Origin: Shimia sp022448905
GTDB taxonomy: Bacteria > Pseudomonadota > Alphaproteobacteria > Rhodobacterales > Rhodobacteraceae
Assembly (NCBI RefSeq): GCF_047126315.1
Contig: NZ_CP138953.1
Location: forward strand, 1,302,001 to 1,366,000
Length of the DNA: 64,000 bases
Direction: 5' to 3'
Each line of letters opens with the position of its first letter. The first letter of the stretch is position 1. The notes beneath the pieces are model-generated. The model was not told the origin of the DNA. It saw nothing but the letters and a program-made list of their open reading frames with translations, and ran no database searches. The position numbers and the translations under genes were made by a program. This document shows, piece by piece, positions 25,967 through 34,891 of this stretch.

Positions 25967-26928
25967 CGCAGTTTCCCCAGTTAAACGGTTTTCGCGGTGC
26001 GCCCGGATTGGTCCGGCTGGTCGGGCATCGCGGCGCGCGGGGCGTGATGCCGGAGAACACACTTGAGGGGTTTGAGTTCACGGTGAAGTCCGGCGTTGTG
26101 GCGCTGGAGTTTGACGTGGTGCTGACGCAGGACGCGGTGCCGGTGGTGACGCACAATCATCACCTGTTAAACGCGGCCACGCGTGGGGCGGATGGCAAGT
26201 GGTTGCAAGGCGCAGAATTGAAGGTGTCTGAGCTGCCGCTGGCGCAGTTGCAGAGCTATGACGTTGGGGGCCTTGATGGACGCACGGTCTATGGCCAGCG
26301 TTTTCCGGATCAGGTGTTTATGTCCAACGTCCGGGTGCCAACCTTGGGCGATCTGCTGGATATGGCGCTGAAACCGCAGGGTGCAGATATGCTGTTCCTG
26401 TTGGAGATGAAGTCGGATCCGGAGACGGCGCATATGCCTGAGGTGACCGAGAGATTGGTCGCTGAGGCTGTGAAAGCGGTGCGAGACCGTGGGTTAGAGC
26501 AGCGCACGGTGTTGCATAGTTTTGACTGGAATCTACTTGAGGTGTGCGGGCGTATTGCGCCGGATATGCCGCGGTCGTTTTTGACAATCATGCCGAAGAA
26601 TGCCGATGACCCAGGTGAGGATTCCTCAAAGTCGGTGGCGCCGGATTTTGCCAAGCTAGGTATGCCCGTGCCGCAGGCGGTTGTCGAAGCCGGTGGGCAA
26701 ATGTGGTGCCCGCATTATTTGGATGTGACGACGGAGGCGGTGGCGCAAGCGCATGCGCTGGGCCTGTTGGTGTCGACCTGGACCGTGAACGAGGTCGACG
26801 ACCTGCATCGTATGATTGATGCAGGGGTCGACGGCATTGTCACGGATTACCCGGGCCGGGCGCAGCGGGTGCTCTTGGAACGCGGGCTGGTTTGGGACGA
26901 AGACGTTACCCGCATGGTGGCGGAGTAA
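25963..26928 (+). CDS. ugpQ: Glycerophosphodiester phosphodiesterase
   Basis: 321 residues of the GDPD TIM-barrel family: LVGHRGARGVMPENTLEGFEFTVKSGVVALEFDVVLTQDAVPVVTHNHHL carries the catalytic His pair and metal-binding Glu/Asp. No signal peptide is visible, so it acts in the cytoplasm on glycerophosphodiesters delivered by UgpBAEC, freeing glycerol-3-phosphate. It starts inside the ugpC stop codon (ATGA), which ties it to the transporter. Confidence 0.9.
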
Positions 26929-27126
26929 TCTGCCACCACTTGCTGGTGTGGGCCGGTCTTGGCCGGTAAGGTGCCGGTTTGTGACCGTCGGAGATCTCGC
27001 AATGCGGGCATTTTGTTGGACAATGCCTACATTGGAATTGGCAGCGGGTACCTTCACGCTCGGTCGTGCGGGGTGCGGACGTAGCGTAAGCGGCCCAATA
27101 AGAAGAAGTGGACTTAGACACATAAC

Positions 27127-28773
27127 ATGCTCCTTTTCCTGATTAATATTGCAGGCGCAGCGGCGCTTTTGATTTGGGCGGTGCGTTTGGTGCGCACGGG
27201 AATGGAGCGGGCCTTTGCGGTGCAGCTCAGGTTGTGGTTGCGGCGGTCAGCGAAGAACCGTGGATTGGCGGCCAGCGCGGGGCTGGTGGTGTCGATGCTG
27301 CTGCAAAGCTCGACGGCCGTGGCGATGTTGGTGTCCAATTTTGCAGCCAATGGCTCAGTGTCGGTGTCCGTTGGGCTGGCGATTATTCTTGGGGCGGATG
27401 TGGGCTCAGCATTGGTGGCGCAGGTGCTGTTGGTGCGGCATACCTGGTTGATCCCGTTGTTGCTGGTGCTTGGTGTCGGGCTATTTTTGCGGGGCCAGCA
27501 GCGGCGCGTACGGCAGACGGGGCGGATCCTGATTGGTCTGGCGCTGATTTTTGTGTCGCTGGACATGCTGCGGGCGGCCACGGCGCCGGTGATGGAAAGC
27601 GAAGCGGCGTTGCGGATGTTGTCCTATTTGGGGGCGGACTTGTTTGCAGCCTTTGTGATTGGCGCGGTGTTTGCCTGGATGGTGCATTCCAGCGTGGCGG
27701 CGGTGCTGTTGTTTGTGACCTTGGTGGCGCAGGGCGCGTTGCCAACCGAGGCGGCGATGGCGATGGTTTTGGGTGCCAACCTTGGCGGCGCGATGATTGC
27801 CTACGTGCTGACATTGGCCGCAGAGCCCGAGGCACGACGGATTGTGGTGGCCAACCTGGGCCTGCGGGGCGGTGGCGCGGTGCTGGTGCTTTTAGGGCTG
27901 CGGTTTGTGGAGGTGGATTTAACGTGGCTGGGAAGTTCGGCCGCGACGCAGACCATCAACCTGCATCTGGTGTTTAACTCGGTGCTCTGTGTGCTGGCGC
28001 TGCCGTTTGTGGACTTGTTTGCCAAAATCGCTGGCCGGTTTGTAGCCGCGCCGGTGGCGGATGAGGCGGCGATTGCTTCCGCTCTGGACCCAAGTGCGCT
28101 GGATACGCCGGCCCGCGCTCTGGCCAATGCCTCGCGTGAGATGATGCGTATGGGCGAACGGGTGGAAACCATGTTGATCGCCGGGCAACGGTTGTTTGAC
28201 ACCTGGAGTGATGCCAGCGCCGAGGCGATCCGGGCCAACGATGCGGCGGTGCGCAAAACCCATCAGGAGATCAAGCTCTATCTGGCGGAATTGAACCGGC
28301 ATGAGTTGGACAAGGCGACCGTAAAGGGCGCGATGGAGCTGTCTTTGCTGGCCTCCAACCTTGAGGCGGCGTCTGATGTATTGGCGCGCAATCTGGTAGA
28401 GCTGGCGCGGCGGATGGATTTGGAAGGGTTAAACTTCTCCAGTGCGGGGCGGCAGGAGATTTGTGATTTTCATGACCGGGTGCTGGCCAACGTGCAACTG
28501 GCGTTGAGCGTGATGATGGCGGGGCAGCCGGATGACGCCCGTGAGCTGGTGGCGCAGAAGGAAAAGGTGCGTGGCGTGGAGCAGAAGCTGCAACGCAAGC
28601 ATCTAAAGCGCCTGCATGAAGGGCTTTCCGAAAGCATCGAGACCAGCAATATCCATCAGGAGACATTGCGGGTGCTGAAGCAGGTGAACACGTCCTTTGC
28701 CATGGTGGGGTATCCGATCCTGGCAGAGACCGGCGATTTGCTGTCGAGCCGCCTGTCGCCCGCGGAGAGTTGA
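27127..28773 (+). CDS. Na/Pi cotransporter family protein with PhoU-like C-terminus
   Basis: 548 residues. The N-terminal 300 residues hold about nine hydrophobic helices with the family's duplicated QSSTAVAMLVSNF and VHSSVAAVLLFVTL motifs. Residues from about 330 onwards are cytoplasmic and alpha-helical, resembling PhoU (for example ASREMMRMGERVETMLI and QKEKVRGVEQKLQRKHLKRLHEGLSESIETSNIHQETLRVLKQVN). It likely moves phosphate with sodium. A 198-bp gap separates it from ugpQ, so it may have its own promoter. Confidence 0.88.
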   Translation: MLLFLINIAGAAALLIWAVRLVRTGMERAFAVQLRLWLRRSAKNRGLAASAGLVVSMLLQSSTAVAMLVSNFAANGSVSVSVGLAIILGADVGSALVAQVLLVRHTWLIPLLLVLGVGLFLRGQQRRVRQTGRILIGLALIFVSLDMLRAATAPVMESEAALRMLSYLGADLFAAFVIGAVFAWMVHSSVAAVLLFVTLVAQGALPTEAAMAMVLGANLGGAMIAYVLTLAAEPEARRIVVANLGLRGGGAVLVLLGLRFVEVDLTWLGSSAATQTINLHLVFNSVLCVLALPFVDLFAKIAGRFVAAPVADEAAIASALDPSALDTPARALANASREMMRMGERVETMLIAGQRLFDTWSDASAEAIRANDAAVRKTHQEIKLYLAELNRHELDKATVKGAMELSLLASNLEAASDVLARNLVELARRMDLEGLNFSSAGRQEICDFHDRVLANVQLALSVMMAGQPDDARELVAQKEKVRGVEQKLQRKHLKRLHEGLSESIETSNIHQETLRVLKQVNTSFAMVGYPILAETGDLLSSRLSPAES

Positions 28774-28924
28774 GCGCACTCGGGCTGGACACGGGCGGCG
28801 CTGCTTTTTAAGCAGGGGCATGGAGTTTTGGTTTTTCAAAACGGTGGGCATTAGCAACCCGGTCTGATCTTTCGGGCCGGGAGTTTGTGTCGTTTTCCAA
28901 ATCCATTCTGACTGGGGAGGCCCC

Positions 28925-29425
28925 ATGTCTCTGCACTTTTCGAAGTTTCACCTTGTTTGCGGCTATGCCGCCTCCGGCAAATCCACTTTGGCACAACAGT
29001 TGGCGCGGGATCATGGCGCGATTGTGCTGTCTGAGGACCAATGGCTGTCGGCATTGTTTGAGGAGGAATTGCATTCCTTGGCTGACTACGTCCGGTGCAC
29101 TGCGCGGTTGCGGCGGGCTTTGGGGCCGCATGTGATGGCCTTGTTGCAAGCGAAACAGGCTGTGGTGATGGATTTCGCCGCCAATACAGTTGAGGCGCGC
29201 GCCTGGTTGGTTGGGCTGGCGCAAGAGGCTGGCGTGACACCTACGTTGCATTTTCTGGATGTGCCGCAGGAGGTCTGTTGGCGGCGGGCACAGGCGCGCA
29301 ATCAGGCGGGCAGCCATGAATTTCAGCTGTCCAAAGACCAATTTGATAAACTGGCTTCCCATTTTGAGCGACCAGATGAGGTCGAAGGGTTTGATCTGGT
29401 CTTGCTCCAATCCGACCAAGTTTAG
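28925..29425 (+). CDS. Small P-loop kinase / AAA-like ATPase
   Basis: 166 residues. Walker A is CGYAASGKST (Gly13-Ser20), next to a conserved ACID-type strand VVMDFAANTVEARAW and a LID-like RRAQARNQAGSHEF. This matches the zeta-toxin / gluconate-kinase-like family of small nucleotide-dependent kinases, with no antitoxin next door. The ATG has GGGGAGG directly upstream, itself inside a short GGGG-AGG-CCCC hairpin. Substrate unknown. Confidence 0.7.
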   Translation: MSLHFSKFHLVCGYAASGKSTLAQQLARDHGAIVLSEDQWLSALFEEELHSLADYVRCTARLRRALGPHVMALLQAKQAVVMDFAANTVEARAWLVGLAQEAGVTPTLHFLDVPQEVCWRRAQARNQAGSHEFQLSKDQFDKLASHFERPDEVEGFDLVLLQSDQV

Positions 29426-29856
29426 CCGATTGACCGCGACGTTACGGCTTTTTGTAACTGTTGCGAGATGCAAAATGCTGGGCCATAGTCCGCGCGACGA
29501 CGCCTAGAATGGGCGAAACAAGAGTCGCAACTGTGGTTTTTTGGCTGCGTTTTGAACATCTTCAAGGCGCAATTCTCCTGTGTCTTTGAGAGATGTTGGG
29601 GTGAGTCGCCAAGATTCTGCCAACAAGAAAAAGACGGAACAGAGGAGAGGTTAGGGGCAGATTGTCTCCGGTCGCAAGGCGGCCAGATTGGTTGTATACC
29701 TGATATTACCGGGAGTTGTGCTTTTTTTTAAGGTGCGCCCGAGGGTGGCGAGATGCGCGAATCTACGACTTAGGTAGAAAAACGCAGCCTCAGCGAATGT
29801 TAACCTTTTGGAGGCTTTACTTTCCGCGAAAGCGGAGCCGTAGCCTGAACACCCAA
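29426..29856. promoter_or_regulatory. Intergenic region before the hybrid sensor kinase
   Basis: About 430 bp with no reading frame I can support. Near the right end TTTCCGC-GAAA-GCGGA (29822-29836) is a small hairpin in the leader of the hybrid kinase, and GTTAACC (29799-29805) lies just before it. A T-rich run (29719-29731) is not preceded by a clear stem. The promoter of the kinase gene is expected here. Confidence 0.35.
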
Positions 29857-32133
29857 ATGAAAGACACTTCCACCGTATTCAGCCCGATTGCGCGGCCTTC
29901 AGCACAGGAGTCTTACCTGCGTACGCGGCGTAAGCTTTTGCTGTCGTACGCGGACGAACGCGTGAGCCGGCTGTCTGTGCGACTGGTGCTCTACACCTTG
30001 GGGTGCTCGATTGGCTACTATGCGGTGGATTTTCTTCCTGCTTTGTTGAGCTATATCATTCTCCTAACGGGCGATGCGATTGATTGCCTTGTCTTGCGCA
30101 CAGTTGTGCGACGGGAAGCACTGGTCGGCAGTTTGAAGCGGGGGCAGAGATGGGCCACGAGCACCAGCGCCTTACAAGGGCTTACGGTGGTGGCCGGGGT
30201 GTCGGTTTACTATTTCAAACTTGGGGACACCGCCAATATCCTGTTTGTGATTGGTGCTTTGGGACTAGGGGCGGTCAACGCAGCCATTGTCTTGCCCAAG
30301 AATCCTGCGGCGGCGTTCACGCGACTGACTTTCTATATCATGGCCCCCTTTTTATATGTGGGGCTTCAGGCGCTCTGGTCGAATAGCTGGACGCCTTTTG
30401 TCATGATGGATGTGGCAGGCACCATGCTGGTGTTCTGCATGTTGTATATGTTCCTCGCTTTTACCAAATCGGGATTGAGCAACTTCCGAATTACGCAGGA
30501 TTTGGAACGTCAAAAGGCCGAGATGAAGGCCATGTATGCCCGCATGGACAGAGATCGGACAGAGTTGCAACAGCTGTCTCTGGTGGCGCGCAATGCTAAT
30601 GACAGTGTGATCATTACGGATCGTGAAAGGCGGATTGTCTGGGTCAACGACGCCTTCACACGGGTGACAGGATTTTCCTTTGCAGAGGCCAAGGGTACCA
30701 TCATTGCCGACTTGTTGACCGGTGCGGATCAGGCGCTCAAGGCGATCAACACCATTGATCTGGCGGTCGAGGCCGGGCAGCCGTTTCGCGGCGAAGTGCA
30801 GAATGTGACCCGTGATGGGCGCAAGATCTGGCTGGATGTAAATCTGTTTCCGATCCGGGGCGCGGATGGTGAGCCGGAGTTCTTTGTGTCCATCGAGCGG
30901 GACGTCACCGAGAGCCGCAAACTGGCCGTCCAGATGGGGCAAGCACGTCAGGCGGCGGAAGAAGGTGCACGGGCCAAGGCGGAGTTTCTCGCCAATATGA
31001 GCCATGAAATCCGCACGCCTCTGACCGGCGTGATTGGCATGGCGGACTTGTTGTCAGAGACCAATCTGGACGAGGAACAGGGACGCTACACGGATACAAT
31101 CCGCGGCTCTTCTCAAGCTTTGATGGCGATCATCAATGATATTCTAGACCTGTCCAAACTGGATGCGGGCCGGATGGAGTTGCATCCGGTGAGTTTTGCG
31201 CCACGTACCTGTGTGCAGGAAACACTGGATCTGTTGACCCCGGCCGCCCGCAGCAAGGGGCTGGAGCTCTGCTTTGAAATGGAAGGCAATGCGCCGGAGT
31301 TTGTCAAAGCTGACGACGGGCGCCTTCGGCAAGTGATTACAAACATTGTAGGCAATGCGATTAAGTTCACCGAAGAGGGCGGCGTGTATCTGAAATTGAG
31401 TCATGAGGCCGATTCTCAGGGCAGCCGACTGGTGTGTGAAGTGGCTGACACCGGGATAGGTATCTCTGAGGAAAATCAGGCCCACATTTTCGACCACTTC
31501 ACGCAAGCTGAGGCAGCCACAACTCGTAAATTTGGCGGGACGGGGCTGGGGTTGTCGATTTCCAAACACATTCTGGATGTGATGGGCGGATCGATTTCCG
31601 TGGAGTCTAAAGAGGGCGCTGGTGCCACATTCCGCATGGCGTTTCCTTATGAAGAGGCGGAGCGCCCGGCGGAACTGCCGGGAGGCGGAGACGAAGCGCC
31701 TAAGACGCTTGCGGCGGGGCTACGGGTGCTGGTAGCGGAGGACAAGAAGACCAACCGGTTCCTGTTGAAGAAATATCTGGCGGACCAACCCATTGAGCTG
31801 GCCTTTGCCAAGGACGGCGTTGAAGCGGTGGAGCAGGTGCAGAGTTTTGCGCCTGATCTGGTGTTTATGGACATGTCGATGCCGCGCATGAGCGGGATTG
31901 AGGCAACCCATGCCATTCGTGAGCTGAACATCGTGCAGCCGTCCATTGTGGCTCTCACTGCGCACGCGTTTGACGAGGAAATGCAGGCCTGTCTTGATGC
32001 GGGGATGGACGACTTCCTGACCAAGCCTATTCGCAAGGCGGTGTTGCTTGAATGGATGCTGCGCTTTCAGGCGCAACTGTTGGATGAAGGTACTGCCAAG
32101 TCCGATGTGCCTCCGATTGAAGGGGCTGCGTAA
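29857..32133 (+). CDS. Hybrid sensor histidine kinase / response regulator
   Basis: 758 residues from the ATG at 29857; upstream in-frame starts give implausible Arg-rich leaders. The N-terminus holds about six hydrophobic segments (to about 205) as a membrane sensor. A coiled-coil and PAS domain follow (about 240-355, with NDSVIITDRERRIVWVNDAFTRVTGFS), then HisKA with EFLANMSHEIRTPLTG (His383), HATPase motifs and a C-terminal REC domain with the phospho-acceptor in VFMDMSMPRMSG (Asp672). The REC tail implies a phosphorelay through a separate Hpt protein. No partner is adjacent. Confidence 0.87.
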   Translation: MKDTSTVFSPIARPSAQESYLRTRRKLLLSYADERVSRLSVRLVLYTLGCSIGYYAVDFLPALLSYIILLTGDAIDCLVLRTVVRREALVGSLKRGQRWATSTSALQGLTVVAGVSVYYFKLGDTANILFVIGALGLGAVNAAIVLPKNPAAAFTRLTFYIMAPFLYVGLQALWSNSWTPFVMMDVAGTMLVFCMLYMFLAFTKSGLSNFRITQDLERQKAEMKAMYARMDRDRTELQQLSLVARNANDSVIITDRERRIVWVNDAFTRVTGFSFAEAKGTIIADLLTGADQALKAINTIDLAVEAGQPFRGEVQNVTRDGRKIWLDVNLFPIRGADGEPEFFVSIERDVTESRKLAVQMGQARQAAEEGARAKAEFLANMSHEIRTPLTGVIGMADLLSETNLDEEQGRYTDTIRGSSQALMAIINDILDLSKLDAGRMELHPVSFAPRTCVQETLDLLTPAARSKGLELCFEMEGNAPEFVKADDGRLRQVITNIVGNAIKFTEEGGVYLKLSHEADSQGSRLVCEVADTGIGISEENQAHIFDHFTQAEAATTRKFGGTGLGLSISKHILDVMGGSISVESKEGAGATFRMAFPYEEAERPAELPGGGDEAPKTLAAGLRVLVAEDKKTNRFLLKKYLADQPIELAFAKDGVEAVEQVQSFAPDLVFMDMSMPRMSGIEATHAIRELNIVQPSIVALTAHAFDEEMQACLDAGMDDFLTKPIRKAVLLEWMLRFQAQLLDEGTAKSDVPPIEGAA

Positions 32134-32296
32134 GGCGTGAGCGACTTAAAAATAAGGGGTTCAACCCTAGGTAGGCACAATCAAAAATCTTTCAAAAATT
32201 GAAACTGTTTTGCCCAAAACCGCCACGAATTTCTTGCCGGTGAATTAACGCACGCCCTTTAGATCGAGCCTCCAAACTGTTTCTGGAGCCTTGGTC

Positions 32297-34822
32297 ATGG
32301 CCACAACCTTTGATGTATTCTACCTCGGAACCTTCGCGGAGCTTGATCCGGTTGAAGGCAACAATACGTCCGAAAATGCGTACGACCTGGTGGGGCAAAC
32401 ACTGGGCAGCGCGGCTGATCCACTGTCCGGCAATGTGGTCAGCATGAGCCAGTACGGGTCCAACAGCGGGTACTACTACATCAACAACAATGCTGGAAAT
32501 CACCAGTTCCAGATTGAAGGTGGCGCGGCGGTGACGTTTGACGGGTTGGTCGATTACAATGCGACGATCACCTACACCGATGGCACCACGGCCAATATCA
32601 CGGCGGTGGTGTTTCAAGCCACGGATGGGCAGACATTCCTGGCGCCGGAATACACCAACAACTCAGACCAAAGTGCGCTTGAGGCAAAAGCGATCCAGTC
32701 GCTGACTTTGAACGGTGTTTACAAAGCGGGGGACAACCTGACCGCCAGCCGGGCGGACGGGGATTACGTTGTGACGGACGGGGAGGTCGACGGCTCCGAG
32801 GCCGGCGAAGATATGCGCACGGGCTATACGGATGCGGAAGGCGATCAGGTCACGGATGATGGCAATGTGATCGATGCTGCGGGTGGGAATGATACGATCT
32901 ATGCCGGTGAAGGCAGCGATACACTTGAGGCTGGCGAGGGAGATGACTTTCTTGTCGCCGGCGGCGGTGATGATGTTGTCGACATGGGCGCGGGGGCGGA
33001 CGTGGCCTCGGGTGGCATGGGCGATGACAGCCTGTCTGGCGCTGCGGGCAATGACACGTTGCAGGGCGAAAGCGGATCGGACACGGTGCTTGGCGGCGCT
33101 GGTAATGACTGGATCAGTGCCTCCGATGGCTTTGACGTGGTGTCCGGCGGGGCTGGCGATGACATTATCTATGCCGGGTCGGATGCGGATACTGTGTCCG
33201 GCGGTGATGGGCGGGACACCATCTATGCAGAATCCGGGGACGACTTGGTAGAAGGTGGCGGCGGCGGCGACTTCATTTCTGCCGGTATCGGCAATGACAC
33301 GATTTACGGGGATGCCGACAGCAACACCGAGTGGCAGATCCATGCGAGCTGGAACGCCTATTACCTCGGCACAGCGGGCGACTTGGATGGGGATGAAAGC
33401 GCTGGCTACACCAACAATGCGGCGAGCATTCTTGGCAGCTATGGCGCGGCTGCCGATCCTTTGTCGGGGCACATTGTGCGTGTGGATATCAACGACCTTG
33501 ATGGCGACGGTGGGGTTGATGAAAACGACGAGATGGCTGTTGGCGCCACTTCCGAAATGTCGATTGATGGCGTGCAGCAGGTGATGGATTCCAACGCCAG
33601 CTACAATGCGACCGTGACGTTTGAGGATGGTTCAACCGGCTCGTTTACAGCGGTTGTGTTTCAGACTGTTGATGGCAAATTCTTCCTCGCACCGGAATAC
33701 ACCAACAATGCCGACATGGAGCTTTTGTCCAGCAAGCCGATCCAGGCGATCTCGTTGGACAGTGTCTATTCGGACAACAACTATCTGGTGGCGGATCGCT
33801 GGGACGACATTGATCCGGAAGCGGGCGGAGATGACACCATTTATGCCGACAATGGCGATGACGTGGTCTTTGGCGAAGCGGGCAATGACACGATCTTCGG
33901 CGGCGGGGGCAGCGACACGCTGGATGGCGGCGCAGGTGACGACAAGCTGCTGGGGGGCAGTGGCGACGATGTGTTTGTGGTCAGCGGTGGCAATGACACC
34001 ATTGGCGATTTCAACACCGGCAACACCGGCGCGCTCAACGATGGCGACAGTAGCAACAACGATTTTGTTGACCTGAGCGGGCACTATGACTCCATGCATG
34101 AGCTGCATGCGGATATGGCGGATGATGGTGTGCTCAACCAGTCCAACACGCTGGATGCCAAGGGCAATGCGGTGGACTATTCCGATAACACGCAGTTTGG
34201 CGATGGCAGTCTGAGTTTCATCGGTGATGTGCAGCTGACGGCGGACAACACCGGCGTGGTGTGCTTCACCACCGGCACGATGATCCTGACGCCGCAGGGT
34301 GAGCGCCCGATCGAGAGCCTGAAGCCGGGCGATATGGTCACCACGATGGACAACGGGCCGCAACCGATTGTGTGGATTGGCAGCACATCCCTGTCGGGCC
34401 ATCAGTTGCGCGCACAGCCGAAGTTGCGGCCAATTCATATCAACGCCGGTGTGCTAGGGGCGGACCGTCCGCTGTTGGTGTCACCGCAGCATGGCGTGCT
34501 TTTGCCGGGCAGCGATATTCTGGTGCGGGCGACCCATTTGCATCGCTTTGTCAGTGGCACACGGGTGGCGCTGGGCAAGCAGGAGTTGACTTACTTCCAC
34601 TTGATGTTTGAGCGCCATCAGATTGTGTTTTCCAACGGCAGCCCCAGCGAAAGCCTGTATCCGGGGCCGATGGCGTTGCAGGCGATGAACGCGGAGGCGC
34701 GGGCTGAAATCGACACGCTGTTTCCCGGGGTGTTGGGTATGTCAGTTCGGAACAAGGTGGCGCAGCTTTATGGCGACACGGCCCGCGAGGTGCTGCGCAA
34801 GCCCGGTCAGGACGTGGCGTGA
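32297..34822 (+). CDS. Large RTX protein with duplicated N-terminal-type modules and C-terminal Hint domain
   Basis: 841 residues from the ATG at 32297 (GGAG 8 nt upstream). A module beginning DVFYLGTF (about 4-150) is followed by Ca-binding nonapeptide repeats (GGxGxD type, about 195-345). A second copy of the module starts WNAYYLGTAG (about 350-505), with more repeats behind it. Both modules share a core NATITYTDG / NATVTFEDG, then FLAPEYTNN. A Hint domain follows at about 653-790, starting VVCFTTGTMILTPQGERPIE. No signal peptide is seen, so type I secretion is expected. Hint-RTX proteins are common in Rhodobacteraceae, and their cleavage or ligation products are unknown. Confidence 0.85.
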   Translation: MATTFDVFYLGTFAELDPVEGNNTSENAYDLVGQTLGSAADPLSGNVVSMSQYGSNSGYYYINNNAGNHQFQIEGGAAVTFDGLVDYNATITYTDGTTANITAVVFQATDGQTFLAPEYTNNSDQSALEAKAIQSLTLNGVYKAGDNLTASRADGDYVVTDGEVDGSEAGEDMRTGYTDAEGDQVTDDGNVIDAAGGNDTIYAGEGSDTLEAGEGDDFLVAGGGDDVVDMGAGADVASGGMGDDSLSGAAGNDTLQGESGSDTVLGGAGNDWISASDGFDVVSGGAGDDIIYAGSDADTVSGGDGRDTIYAESGDDLVEGGGGGDFISAGIGNDTIYGDADSNTEWQIHASWNAYYLGTAGDLDGDESAGYTNNAASILGSYGAAADPLSGHIVRVDINDLDGDGGVDENDEMAVGATSEMSIDGVQQVMDSNASYNATVTFEDGSTGSFTAVVFQTVDGKFFLAPEYTNNADMELLSSKPIQAISLDSVYSDNNYLVADRWDDIDPEAGGDDTIYADNGDDVVFGEAGNDTIFGGGGSDTLDGGAGDDKLLGGSGDDVFVVSGGNDTIGDFNTGNTGALNDGDSSNNDFVDLSGHYDSMHELHADMADDGVLNQSNTLDAKGNAVDYSDNTQFGDGSLSFIGDVQLTADNTGVVCFTTGTMILTPQGERPIESLKPGDMVTTMDNGPQPIVWIGSTSLSGHQLRAQPKLRPIHINAGVLGADRPLLVSPQHGVLLPGSDILVRATHLHRFVSGTRVALGKQELTYFHLMFERHQIVFSNGSPSESLYPGPMALQAMNAEARAEIDTLFPGVLGMSVRNKVAQLYGDTAREVLRKPGQDVA

Positions 34823-34840
34823 GCTAACGCAAATGCAAAA

Positions 34841-34867
34841 CGGGCGGTCTTAGGAAAAGGCCGCCCG
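34841..34867. terminator. Bidirectional hairpin between the convergent RTX genes
   Basis: CGGGCGGTC (34841-34849) pairs with GGCCGCCCG (34859-34867), with one T-G pair, flanked by AAAA on the left and CTTTGTG on the right. It can terminate both the Hint-RTX gene and the oppositely oriented PPC-RTX gene. Confidence 0.7.
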
Positions 34868-34891
34868 CTTTGTGTGATTGCCGAGAAGGCT

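Noticed and set aside
32153..32204. Terminator or operator from AGGGGTT-C-AACCCT and TTTCAA-AAA-TTGAAA ahead of the Hint-RTX gene
   Set aside because: Short stems, no T run and no second copy; noted but not called.
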